Shown here piece by piece: positions 1 through 5,505 of a stretch of 8,583 nt of DNA. The stretch covers positions 1 through 8,583 of the forward strand of contig JAAYUT010000285.1 in NCBI GenBank assembly GCA_012517485.1. Direction: 5' to 3'. Position numbers and translations under genes: made by a program. The first letter of the stretch is position 1; the number at the start of each line of letters is the position of its first letter. The notes beneath the pieces are model-generated. The model was given only the letters and a program-made list of their open reading frames with translations. It did not search any database and was not told where the DNA came from. This DNA is from Candidatus Atribacter fermentans (GTDB taxonomy: Bacteria > Atribacterota > Atribacteria > Atribacterales > Atribacteraceae).

Positions 1-2
1 CA

Positions 3-95
3 CCATGTTTAAAGAAGAGTTTTTTGGACTTCGAAAACCCAGATATTGAATGGTTGGCTAATAAATCAGGCTATCATAAACGGAGGAATTTATGA
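3..95 (+). CDS. 3' end of an unidentified gene upstream of purF (partial)
   Basis: The frame starting at base 3 is open for 30 codons from the left edge and stops at TGA 93-95, which overlaps the purF ATG at 92-94 as ATGA. Such 4-base overlaps are typical of translationally coupled operon genes, so this may be the tail of the preceding gene, perhaps another purine gene. The visible C-terminus, ending in GYHKRRNL, matches no family I recognise, and 30 open codons can occur by chance. A second frame is open from the edge to a TGA at 47-49, so the true upstream gene may instead end there, leaving a 42-base gap. The overlap is the only real support for the call. Confidence 0.4.
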   Translation, partial: PCLKKSFLDFENPDIEWLANKSGYHKRRNL

Positions 96-1489
96 TTGGT
101 GAAAAATGCGGGATTTTTGCCGCTTACGGAGTAAAAAATGCTGCTGAATTAATATTTCATGGGTTATTTTCCCTTCAGCACCGAGGACAAGAAAGTGCTG
201 GAATGGTCATTTCCGATCAACATGGCGTTAAAGAACATAAAGGAATGGGCTTGGTTTCAGAGGTTTTTCATGGAGATATATTAAAAAAGTTAACCGGATC
301 AATTGGCCTTGGGCATGTGCGATATTCCACGACTGGCTCATCATCACTGAGAAACATCCAACCTTTTATAGGAGATTGTCGTTTTGGCAATGTCTCCATT
401 GCTCATAATGGAAATTTGGCCAATACGAATTCCCTTTGGAAAAAGTTAGGAAGTCAGGGGGCTGTTCTTCAATCAACCATGGATACTGAAATGATCCTCC
501 ACCTGATTGCTCAAAGTTCTTTCGATGGATTTGAAGATGCAGTGAAAGAAGCACTTTGGGAAATTCGAGGAGCTTTTTCATTGGGAATAATGACCGAGAA
601 AAAAATTATCGCCGTCCGTGATCCCTGGGGTTTTCGGCCATTAGCTTTGGGAAAGTTAGACGGAGGTTACTTGATCAGTTCCGAAAGTTGTGCTTTCGAT
701 ATCATTGGGGCCCAATTCATTCGGGAAATCGAACCAGGGGAAATGCTGATTATAGACGAAAATGGTTTGCGATCCCTTTTCTATGCCCATTCTCATCGAA
801 AAGCTTTTTGCATTTTTGAGCTCATTTATTTTGCACGACCTGATAGTATCATTTTTGGTGAAAGTGTCTATTCAGCAAGAAAAAAAATGGGTTGGGTCCT
901 TGCCGAAAGAGAAGATCACGATGCCGATATGATAATTCCGGTGCCTGATTCTGGAATTTATGCGGCTTTAGGTTTTTCAGAAAGATCAAAAATTCCTTTT
1001 GAAATGGGAATGATTCGAAACCCTTATGTTGGAAGGACTTTTATCCGTCCGGGACGAGAAAACCGAAATCTTGCTGTAAAGCTTAAGTTAAATCCAATGA
1101 AAAGCCTTTTAAAAGGGAAAAAAATAATTATCATGGAAGATTCTATCGTGAGAGGGAATACCTCGAGAGAACGAATCAAAACCTTAAAAAACGCTGGAGT
1201 TAAGGAAGTCCACATGCGTGTGACCTCACCCCCTCACTGTCATCCCTGTTATTATGGAATCGATTTTCCGACTCGGGAAGAGCTCATTGCGAGCCGTATG
1301 AATCAAGAAGAAATAAAGCAATTCCTTGGTTTGGACAGCCTTCGCTATATCGACATCGATGGTCTTAAAAAAAGCGTATCCAAACCAGGAGAGAATTTTT
1401 GTTTTGCCTGTTTCAATGGTGATTACCCAGTATTCCCTGATAAGGGTTTAGGAAAATTTATCTTAGAAGAAAATTTTTTTGAAAAATAA
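92..1489 (+). CDS. purF: Amidophosphoribosyltransferase (glutamine PRPP amidotransferase), Fe-S type
   Basis: It catalyses the first committed step of de novo purine synthesis in the cytoplasm: PRPP plus glutamine gives 5-phosphoribosylamine. The protein is 465 residues, normal for the family. The N-terminal class II glutamine amidotransferase domain (about 6-230) shows CGIF with C6 as the expected nucleophile after removal of MIGEK, LQHRGQESAGM, HVRYSTTG (R77), AHNGNL and the MDTE motif around D131. The C-terminal phosphoribosyltransferase domain has the PRPP loop EDSIVRGNTS at 349-358. Cysteines 240 (FCIFELIYFARPD), 386 (HPCYYGID), 437 and 440 (FCFAC) match the four [4Fe-4S] ligands of the Bacillus-type enzyme. 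The ATG is set by GGAGG at 82-86, five bases upstream. The start overlaps the stop of an upstream open frame, suggesting an operon. I see no riboswitch or own promoter in the short upstream sequence. Confidence 0.97.
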   Translation: MIGEKCGIFAAYGVKNAAELIFHGLFSLQHRGQESAGMVISDQHGVKEHKGMGLVSEVFHGDILKKLTGSIGLGHVRYSTTGSSSLRNIQPFIGDCRFGNVSIAHNGNLANTNSLWKKLGSQGAVLQSTMDTEMILHLIAQSSFDGFEDAVKEALWEIRGAFSLGIMTEKKIIAVRDPWGFRPLALGKLDGGYLISSESCAFDIIGAQFIREIEPGEMLIIDENGLRSLFYAHSHRKAFCIFELIYFARPDSIIFGESVYSARKKMGWVLAEREDHDADMIIPVPDSGIYAALGFSERSKIPFEMGMIRNPYVGRTFIRPGRENRNLAVKLKLNPMKSLLKGKKIIIMEDSIVRGNTSRERIKTLKNAGVKEVHMRVTSPPHCHPCYYGIDFPTREELIASRMNQEEIKQFLGLDSLRYIDIDGLKKSVSKPGENFCFACFNGDYPVFPDKGLGKFILEENFFEK

Positions 1490-1510
1490 TGCTTTAGGTA
1501 TTAAGCATTA
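1481..1510 (-). terminator. Small hairpin across the convergent stops, probable terminator of the flavodoxin gene
   Basis: TAATGCTT (1487-1494) and AAGCATTA (1503-1510) form a perfect 8-bp stem with an 8-base loop. It begins in the purF stop codon and includes part of the flavodoxin stop. Read on the minus strand, the stem is followed by TTTTTC (complement of 1481-1486) and further T-rich sequence, fitting intrinsic termination of the minus-strand gene. On the plus strand the stem is followed by AATAATC, without a U-run, so it should not end purF transcription efficiently. The stem has only two G-C pairs, so it may be weak. Confidence 0.5.
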
Positions 1511-1967
1511 AATAATCAGCAAGTTGATTCGCATAGGCTCGGCATTCTTTTTCTGCTCGATCATCAAAAGATTGAATAGCAACCGGTCCGTAATGGCTTC
1601 CTTCTGCCATCCCTTTGATTAGCATTCCATGAATAAGGAGAGCCGAGAGAATAGAGAGAATTGCAGTTTCATTTCCTCCAGCAGCATTCGCCGATGAAGC
1701 AAAGGCGCCACCCAACTTGCCATCCAATCGGCCGTGCAAGCGGATACTGTCATCTAATAGCTTTTTAATCTCTGCTGCCATGGTGCCATAATAAGTTGGT
1801 GTACCAAGAATGATCAGATCATAATTGACTAACTTTTTAATATCGACTTGGTCTGGAGTCATTAAATCAACAGTTATTTCCCTTTTTTGGAGTTCTTCAG
1901 TTATGGTTTCTGCCATTTTTCTGGTTGTTCCAGAACGGGTATAGTAAATAACGATAGCTTTTAACAT
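1494..1967 (-). CDS. Flavodoxin-fold NAD(P)H:quinone oxidoreductase-like protein (WrbA/flavodoxin family)
   Basis: The 157-residue protein has a flavodoxin fold expected to bind FMN and act in cytoplasmic electron transfer or quinone reduction. The N-terminal strand and phosphate loop are clear (AIVIYYTRSGTTRKMAE, with TRSGTT at 10-15). GTPTYYGTMAAEIKKLLD resembles the WrbA and NAD(P)H-quinone reductase loop, and GKLGGAFASSANAAGGNET followed by LLIHGMLIKG is the second conserved flavin-site segment. It is shorter than typical WrbA (about 200 residues), so I do not assign wrbA. The start is placed at the ATG 1967-1965, because GGAGGG (complement of 1974-1979) lies six bases upstream; an in-frame ATG six codons earlier lies upstream of that site and makes an unlikely start. 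It converges on purF with 4 bases between stops. Its partner and physiological substrate cannot be read from this context. Confidence 0.88.
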   Translation of the reverse strand: MLKAIVIYYTRSGTTRKMAETITEELQKREITVDLMTPDQVDIKKLVNYDLIILGTPTYYGTMAAEIKKLLDDSIRLHGRLDGKLGGAFASSANAAGGNETAILSILSALLIHGMLIKGMAEGSHYGPVAIQSFDDRAEKECRAYANQLADYLMLNT

Positions 1968-1989
1968 AGAATACCCTCCATACAATAAA

Positions 1990-2018
1990 ATTATATTTCT
2001 ATTTTATTCTATCATAGA
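1990..2018 (-). promoter_or_regulatory. Probable promoter of the flavodoxin-like gene
   Basis: On the minus strand a perfect -10 box TATAAT (complement of 1990-1995) lies in very AT-rich sequence. At a 17-base spacing the -35 position reads TCTATG (complement of 2013-2018), a poor match. Transcription would start near 1983, only about 16 bases before the ATG, leaving just enough room for the GGAGGG ribosome binding site. The call rests mainly on the -10 box and its position. Confidence 0.45.
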
Positions 2019-2040
2019 ACTTTATATCAGGTTATGAACT

Positions 2041-2180
2041 CAGTTGAGGACCAAAACTATAAGGTTCAACATGCCATGGCATGTCGTATCATTAAAAAAT
2101 AAAATTATTTAATGGAGGAATTCATTTGATAATATTTACAGGATAGACCGTCTTGCCACTTACATGGCACCAGTTGAGGA
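2041..2180. repeat. 10-base direct repeat CAGTTGAGGA, two copies 130 bases apart
   Basis: CAGTTGAGGA occurs at 2041-2050 and again at 2171-2180. Near the second copy, TGCCA and TGGCA flank CTTACA (about 2154-2168), and the first copy is followed within 20 bases by the ATGCCATGGCAT palindrome, so the two copies share a TGCCA/TGGCA neighbourhood in opposite relative order. They could be decayed copies of one element, or chance. No function is assigned. Confidence 0.35.
2069..2084. repeat. 16-base perfect palindrome ACATGCCATGGCATGT
   Basis: The 16 bases are exactly self-complementary with no spacer. Such sites can bind a dimeric regulator. It lies about 100 bases upstream of the flavodoxin gene start and about 560 bases before the ATPase operon, too far from the predicted flavodoxin -10 box (1990-1995) for simple steric repression. 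It may instead be part of a dispersed repeat. No T-run follows it on either strand, so it is not a terminator. Confidence 0.5.
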
Positions 2181-2200
2181 TGAATATTCTTACCCATGAA

Positions 2201-2236
2201 CCCTTTCCCCCTTTAGCAAAAGGTGTTAGGAGGATT
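2201..2236 (+). repeat. C-rich/G-rich hairpin repeat, copy 1 (degenerate)
   Basis: CCCTTTCCCCCTTT is followed by GCAAAAGGTGTTAGGAGGA, which aligns with the copy at 2447-2481 (CCCTCTCCCTT, then GGAAAAAGGTAAGGAAGAGGG), with a few substitutions and one small indel. The complementary arms (C-rich, then G-rich) suggest an imperfect stem-loop. The two copies bracket the GTCAT-type repeats. It looks like a short dispersed, non-coding element. Confidence 0.5.
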
Positions 2237-2253
2237 TGAATTTTTCCAGTTCC

Positions 2254-2287
2254 GTCATGGCGAGGAGCGTAGCGATGTGGCAATCTC
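2254..2287 (+). repeat. GTCATTGCGAG-type dispersed repeat, unit 1
   Basis: The 34-base unit begins GTCATGGCGAGGAGCG and ends ATGTGGCAATCTC. It closely matches a short repeat seen in many unrelated bacterial genomes, whose common form begins GTCATTGCGAGGAGC and ends GTGGCAATCTC (recalled, not searched). It is the shortest and cleanest of three units here, with a compact middle (AGCGTAGCG). No protein is encoded. Confidence 0.7.
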
Positions 2288-2300
2288 TACCACCTAATTT

Positions 2301-2349
2301 GTCATTTTTGAGGAGTCCGGTGTCTTCTCCCAGACGACGTGAGAATCTC
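2301..2349 (+). repeat. GTCATTGCGAG-type dispersed repeat, unit 2 (longer middle)
   Basis: It has the same orientation as unit 1: it begins GTCATTTTTGAGGAGTCC and ends GACGTGAGAATCTC, with a longer middle containing a small GTCT/AGAC stem (2322-2325 and 2332-2335). The ends align with unit 1, and the middle differs. Its right end and following ATCTTTT are complementary to the sequence leading into unit 3, so units 2 and 3 together can form a long imperfect hairpin. Confidence 0.6.
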
Positions 2350-2395
2350 ATCTTTTTCAATATCACAATTCAATACATCATAAAAGATGAATCAT

Positions 2396-2435
2396 GAGAT
2401 TGACACGACCTCAAAAAACGAGGTCTCGCAATGAC
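2396..2435 (-). repeat. GTCATTGCGAG-type dispersed repeat, unit 3 (inverted)
   Basis: Read on the minus strand the 40-base unit begins GTCATTGCGAGACCTCG and ends GTCGTGTCAATCTC, so it is inverted relative to units 1 and 2. Its middle is a perfect 6-bp stem, GACCTC (2407-2412) with GAGGTC (2420-2425), around a 7-base A-rich loop. Conserved ends with a variable inner hairpin suggest a folding-selected mobile repeat similar in style to REP/BIME elements. Confidence 0.65.
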
Positions 2436-2446
2436 GACTAGTAATT

Positions 2447-2481
2447 CCCTCTCCCTTGATGGAAAAAGGTAAGGAAGAGGG
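2447..2481 (+). repeat. C-rich/G-rich hairpin repeat, copy 2
   Basis: CCCTCTCCCTT (2447-2457) pairs with AAGGAAGAGGG (2471-2481) at 10 of 11 positions around a 13-base loop. It is the better preserved copy of the element at 2201-2236. It is followed by TAAGCTAATTGACG, without a T-run, so it is not an intrinsic terminator on the plus strand. It sits just upstream of the promoter region of the ATPase operon. Confidence 0.55.
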
Positions 2482-2525
2482 TAAGCTAATTGACGATTCA
2501 CTTTTTATAAATTATGGATTTTTAA

Positions 2526-2556
2526 TTTACTCAATTTTAAAAAAATATGTTAAAAT
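2526..2556 (+). promoter_or_regulatory. Probable promoter of the V-type ATPase operon
   Basis: TAAAAT at 2551-2556 is preceded by TGT (2548-2550), giving an extended -10 element in a run of A and T. A weak -35 TTTACT lies at 2526-2531 with a 19-base spacing, longer than ideal. Transcription would start near 2563, giving an 80-base leader. An alternative is TTGACG at 2490-2495 with TATGGA at 2513-2518 (17-base spacing), which has the better -35 but a poor -10. Either would place the repeats upstream of the transcript. Confidence 0.45.
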
Positions 2557-2623
2557 GTTTAGTCTGAATAAAAACGTATCGAGTTGAAAATTTAAAATTC
2601 TTTTGTTAATATAGTCCAAGTTT

Positions 2624-2637
2624 TCCCTCGGGAGGGA
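2624..2637 (+). promoter_or_regulatory. Ribosome binding site of the first ATPase gene, inside a small hairpin
   Basis: GGAGGG at 2631-2636 lies seven bases before the TTG start at 2644 and decides that start, since no in-frame ATG lies near it. TCCCT (2624-2628) can pair with AGGGA (2633-2637) around the loop CGGG, covering most of the binding site. With five pairs it is weak and may only tune initiation. Confidence 0.5.
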
Positions 2638-2643
2638 TATCAA

Positions 2644-2967
2644 TTGATTGCGAATGACCTTGATAAAATTCGTGAAATTGAAAAATTGAAAGAAAAAGAA
2701 TTAAAAGAAGCACAAAGGCAAGCCCAACAAATACTTCTTGAGAACGAAAAGTTGATTGAGCAAAATTATGCTCAAGCTTTTTTAGATGCTGAAAAGAAAG
2801 CTGAGGAAATCAAAAAACGGATTCTCAAAGAAGCCGAAGGTGAAGTTGAAAAAATTCTGAAAGCCTATCACGAGCAAGCCGAAGCTCTTCAAAAGGAAAT
2901 TTCTCAGAGAATACCTCAAGTCGTTCACTATCTTTCGGAAAAGGTGTGGCAAGAATATGGCGATTAA
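2644..2967 (+). CDS. ntpF: V/A-type ATPase peripheral-stalk coiled-coil subunit (G/H; NtpF or AhaH type)
   Basis: This 107-residue protein is almost wholly charged helix (rich in E, K, Q and A). It should pair with subunit E to form the peripheral stalk that holds the catalytic head against the membrane subunit I. Small residues recur at 3-4 and 11-residue spacing (EAQRQAQQ, AEKKAEEIKKRILKEAEGE), as in the right-handed coiled coils of this family. The C-terminus VVHYLSEKVWQEYGD fits the short globular tail of AhaH/NtpF proteins. Sequence alone is poorly diagnostic; length and first place in the operon, as in E. hirae and Thermus, make the call. The start is TTG behind GGAGGG. The stop overlaps the next gene by 11 bases. 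Confidence 0.85.
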   Translation: MIANDLDKIREIEKLKEKELKEAQRQAQQILLENEKLIEQNYAQAFLDAEKKAEEIKKRILKEAEGEVEKILKAYHEQAEALQKEISQRIPQVVHYLSEKVWQEYGD

Positions 2968-4927
2968 AAATATGAAAAAGGTTGATATCCTTATTCATCG
3001 ATCTCTTCATGACGAAACTTTTGATTTGCTTCAAGATATGGGAGTTTTACAAATCACTTCCCATCAAGACTTTAAAAATGAGGATCTTCCCGAGGAGCTT
3101 CATTCAGAAGATATTGAACGAAATATCAACGAAGTACGTTACTGCCTCGATTTTATAAATAAATATCGAACCGAAAAACAATCTTTCTTAGAAAGCTTTT
3201 TCCCAACACCAATTCCAATTAAAAAAAGCGAGTTTCTGAACAAAGTATTTAACCATAATCAAATATACAAAAATTGTCAATCAATCGAGGAGCAATTCAA
3301 CACCATTCGTGCTTCGATGAATCGCCTCAATGCTCAATTGGAGTTTCTGAATCGAATTGAAAACCTTCCAATTGCATTGGAAGATATTGGAACAACTCGC
3401 TATGTTAAAAGTTATCTTCTTGAAATGAATGAAACCCAATGTCCATCACTTCAAAATCGTTTAGAAAAAATTGGCAAAGAATACTCTCTTCAAAAATTTC
3501 CAGGAAAAGAGAAAAAATGTTTTGCTTTCCTTATCATTCATCAAGATTTGATAGAGCCAGTAGAAGTTATGCTTACTGAGGAATCAATTAGTATTCTTTC
3601 TCTTCCTCAAGCTTTTGAAGGAACCCCAAAAGAAGCTATCCAATCAGTCAAAAAGAAAATTCAACGTTTAGAGAAAGAACGTGCTCATGCCGAAAAAGAA
3701 GCCACATCTCTTTTAAAATATGAATCGGAATTAAAAATTACCCTTGATTATTATGCGACTGAATTAGAACGGCGAAATTCTGAAGCTCAAATCTTCAAAA
3801 CCCATGATGTCAGTTTAATCACCGGTTGGGCGATTGAGGAAACGATACCAGTTATTGAAGAAAGAATGAAATCAATCGGCAAGGAATGGGTTATTTCTCA
3901 AAGAGATCCTGAACCAGGAGAAGATGTTCCGATTGCCTTGGAAAATGGTCCCTGGTCACGAAATTTTGATGTTTTAACCAACCTTTATGGATTACCAAAC
4001 TATACCGAAATTGATCCTACTCCTTTTGTTGCTATATTTTTCTTCACTTATTTTGGGATTTGCTTGGGTGATGCGATTTATGGTCTGATTGTTGCCTTGA
4101 TCGGTTTTATGGCGCCATATTTTATTCAAATGCCTGATTCATCGAAACGCTTTTTCCGGATGTTAGCCTGGGGTGGCATAGCCTCAATGATATTTGGAGC
4201 TCTCACTGGTTCTTGGATGGGTGATACCTTCGATTATCTTCCGTCCTTTTTAGGTTTTATGACGACTTTAAAAAATAAGCTGATGATTATTAATCCTATT
4301 AATAATCCATTGCCTATGATCATTGTATCAATCGTAATAGGAATAATTCAGGTTTTAGTTGGTTTACTCATCGCTTTTGCGAAAGAATGGAAGAGAAAAA
4401 ACTATCGTGATGCTATATATGATAAATTAAGTTGGTTCTTTTTTATTTTATCAATAGTAATCTATATTATTGCAATGGCGATGATCCCAAGTTTAAAGAC
4501 CTTCGGCCTTTGGTTGGTCATTGCAACAGCGTTGTTTTTAGTTGGCACTCAGGGTCGAAGTAAGAAAAATATCATTCTCAGAATCTTTAGTGGTCTCTAT
4601 AGTCTCTATGGCATCACTTCATATTTAGGTGATGTTTTATCCTATTCACGTCTCTTTGCTCTTGGCCTAACGACTACTATCATCGCCATGCTGGGGAGAA
4701 CTATTGCTGGTTTATTTGGTTCATCACCTTACTTTGGATGGATTATCTGGATTATTATTTTCGTCGGCTTTACGGTTTTCAACATTCTTATGAGTGGATT
4801 AGGGGCTTTCGTTCATTCAGCTCGTTTAAATTATGTGGAATTTTTTACGAAGTTTTATGAGAATGGTGGAAAAGCTTTTCAACCATTACAGTATAAAACC
4901 AAGTATGTAAAATTTACTGAAGAATAG
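2957..4927 (+). CDS. ntpI: V/A-type ATPase membrane subunit I (a-subunit homologue)
   Basis: Subunit I is the membrane stator that provides the ion half-channels next to the rotating K ring and anchors the peripheral stalks. The 656 residues match the family size. The N-terminal half (1 to about 350) is soluble with long helices (for example 213-255). The C-terminal half (about 356-625) has seven or eight membrane segments, starting at FFFTYFGICLGDAIYGLI, a family signature. The essential channel arginine is R565 in SYSRLFALGL, equivalent to R735 of yeast Vph1. R623 in HSARLNYVEFF matches the second conserved arginine. The start MAIKNMKKV is typical of the family and has AAGGTG at 2941-2946 upstream; the ATG lies inside the previous gene, suggesting coupling. 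Confidence 0.96.
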   Translation: MAIKNMKKVDILIHRSLHDETFDLLQDMGVLQITSHQDFKNEDLPEELHSEDIERNINEVRYCLDFINKYRTEKQSFLESFFPTPIPIKKSEFLNKVFNHNQIYKNCQSIEEQFNTIRASMNRLNAQLEFLNRIENLPIALEDIGTTRYVKSYLLEMNETQCPSLQNRLEKIGKEYSLQKFPGKEKKCFAFLIIHQDLIEPVEVMLTEESISILSLPQAFEGTPKEAIQSVKKKIQRLEKERAHAEKEATSLLKYESELKITLDYYATELERRNSEAQIFKTHDVSLITGWAIEETIPVIEERMKSIGKEWVISQRDPEPGEDVPIALENGPWSRNFDVLTNLYGLPNYTEIDPTPFVAIFFFTYFGICLGDAIYGLIVALIGFMAPYFIQMPDSSKRFFRMLAWGGIASMIFGALTGSWMGDTFDYLPSFLGFMTTLKNKLMIINPINNPLPMIIVSIVIGIIQVLVGLLIAFAKEWKRKNYRDAIYDKLSWFFFILSIVIYIIAMAMIPSLKTFGLWLVIATALFLVGTQGRSKKNIILRIFSGLYSLYGITSYLGDVLSYSRLFALGLTTTIIAMLGRTIAGLFGSSPYFGWIIWIIIFVGFTVFNILMSGLGAFVHSARLNYVEFFTKFYENGGKAFQPLQYKTKYVKFTEE

Positions 4928-4976
4928 TTTCATTATTATTTTCAATACGTTTTCTATAAAATTGAACTAAAACCGT

Positions 4977-5008
4977 CCGGTAAGAACAACCGGGATTTTA
5001 AGGGAGGT
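4977..5008 (+). promoter_or_regulatory. Leader of the proteolipid gene: small hairpin and strong ribosome binding site
   Basis: This is the only sizeable gap (91 bases) between genes in the operon. CCGGT (4977-4981) pairs with ACCGG (4989-4993) around a 7-base loop, and AGGGAGGT (5001-5008) is the strongest ribosome binding site in the window, about 10 bases before the ATG. The rotor ring needs many K copies per enzyme, so a leader that raises translation or marks an mRNA processing point would make sense. TATAAA at 4955-4960 might be the -10 of an internal promoter, but no good -35 is seen. Confidence 0.4.
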
Positions 5009-5018
5009 CGTTCGTATT

Positions 5019-5495
5019 ATGTTCATTGATGGAGTAGCATTTGCTTTAATGGGTTCAGCCCTCGCAATCGGCTTAGCAGGAATTGGATCAGCATTAGGAG
5101 TTGGAATTGCCGGTGAAGCTGGAGCAGGAGTAATGACTGAAGATCCAAATAAATTTGGACAGGTCCTTCTCCTTCAAGCTCTTCCCGGAACCCAAGGTAT
5201 TTATGGCTTACTATCTGGATTTTGGGTCCTCTTAAAACTTGGCCTTTTTGGTGGAACACCGGTTGATATTACCACAGCTCAAGGTCTACAAATTTTATTT
5301 GCTTGTTTACCTATTGCTATTGTCGGCCTTATTTCAGGAATATCCCAGGGGAAAACTTCAGCTGCATCAATCGGTTTGATTGCCAAGAGACCTGAAGAAA
5401 CTGGAAAAGCGATTATTCTCCCTGCTATGGTAGAGACCTATGCTGTTTTAGCATTATTAGCCACTATTCTCCTCCTAAACTCAGTTAAAATATAA
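5019..5495 (+). CDS. ntpK: V/A-type ATPase proteolipid subunit K (rotor ring, predicted Na+-binding)
   Basis: K forms the membrane ring that carries ions past subunit I. The 158-residue protein has four membrane helices in two homologous hairpins (about 5-75 and 85-155), each with a glycine-rich first helix (GLAGIGSALGVGIAGEAGAG; GLISGISQGKTSAASIG). Only the second hairpin keeps the ion-binding carboxylate, E139 in PAMVETYA; the first has LPGTQGIYG at that place. L55, T58, Q59, Q110 and E139 correspond to L61, T64, Q65, Q110 and E139, the Na+ ligands of E. hirae NtpK, so Na+ coupling is predicted. It has its own strong ribosome binding site after a 91-base gap, fitting the high copy number needed. 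Confidence 0.96.
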   Translation: MFIDGVAFALMGSALAIGLAGIGSALGVGIAGEAGAGVMTEDPNKFGQVLLLQALPGTQGIYGLLSGFWVLLKLGLFGGTPVDITTAQGLQILFACLPIAIVGLISGISQGKTSAASIGLIAKRPEETGKAIILPAMVETYAVLALLATILLLNSVKI

Positions 5496-5505
5496 GAGGG
5501 CTATT

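Larger units (their letters stand above)
1968..2643. other. 676-base intergenic region with repeats and divergent promoters, no convincing gene
   Basis: This gap separates the minus-strand flavodoxin gene from the plus-strand ATPase operon. From left to right it holds the flavodoxin promoter, a 16-base palindrome, AT-rich sequence with a CATTAAA/TTTAATG inverted repeat (2090-2096 and 2108-2114), two families of short dispersed repeats (2201-2481), and the probable ATPase promoter and leader. Stops are frequent and no frame looks like a known protein. I see no tRNA, riboswitch or IS end. The repeat-bearing part (about 2201-2481) is visibly richer in G and C than the AT-rich sequence on both sides. 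Confidence 0.8.

Noticed and set aside
366..581. Minus-strand open frame inside purF
   Set aside because: purF is an unmistakable full-length gene here; the antisense frame has no family features.
1024..1215. Minus-strand open frame inside purF, opposite the PRPP loop
   Set aside because: Shadow of the conserved coding sequence, no family features.
2257..2397. A 46-codon open frame beginning ATG GCG AGG across repeat units 1 and 2
   Set aside because: It is built almost wholly from the repeat units, has no ribosome binding site, and resembles the spurious small proteins often predicted in such repeats.
2447..2490. C-rich/G-rich hairpin as an intrinsic terminator
   Set aside because: No T-run follows on the plus strand, no gene ends just upstream, and a second copy nearby shows it is a repeat.
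1968..2643. A riboswitch or tRNA in the long gap
   Set aside because: No recognisable riboswitch core or cloverleaf could be found by eye; the structured parts are explained by the repeats.
5023..5259. Minus-strand open frame opposite ntpK
   Set aside because: Leucine- and glutamine-rich product is the antisense of a repetitive membrane protein gene.
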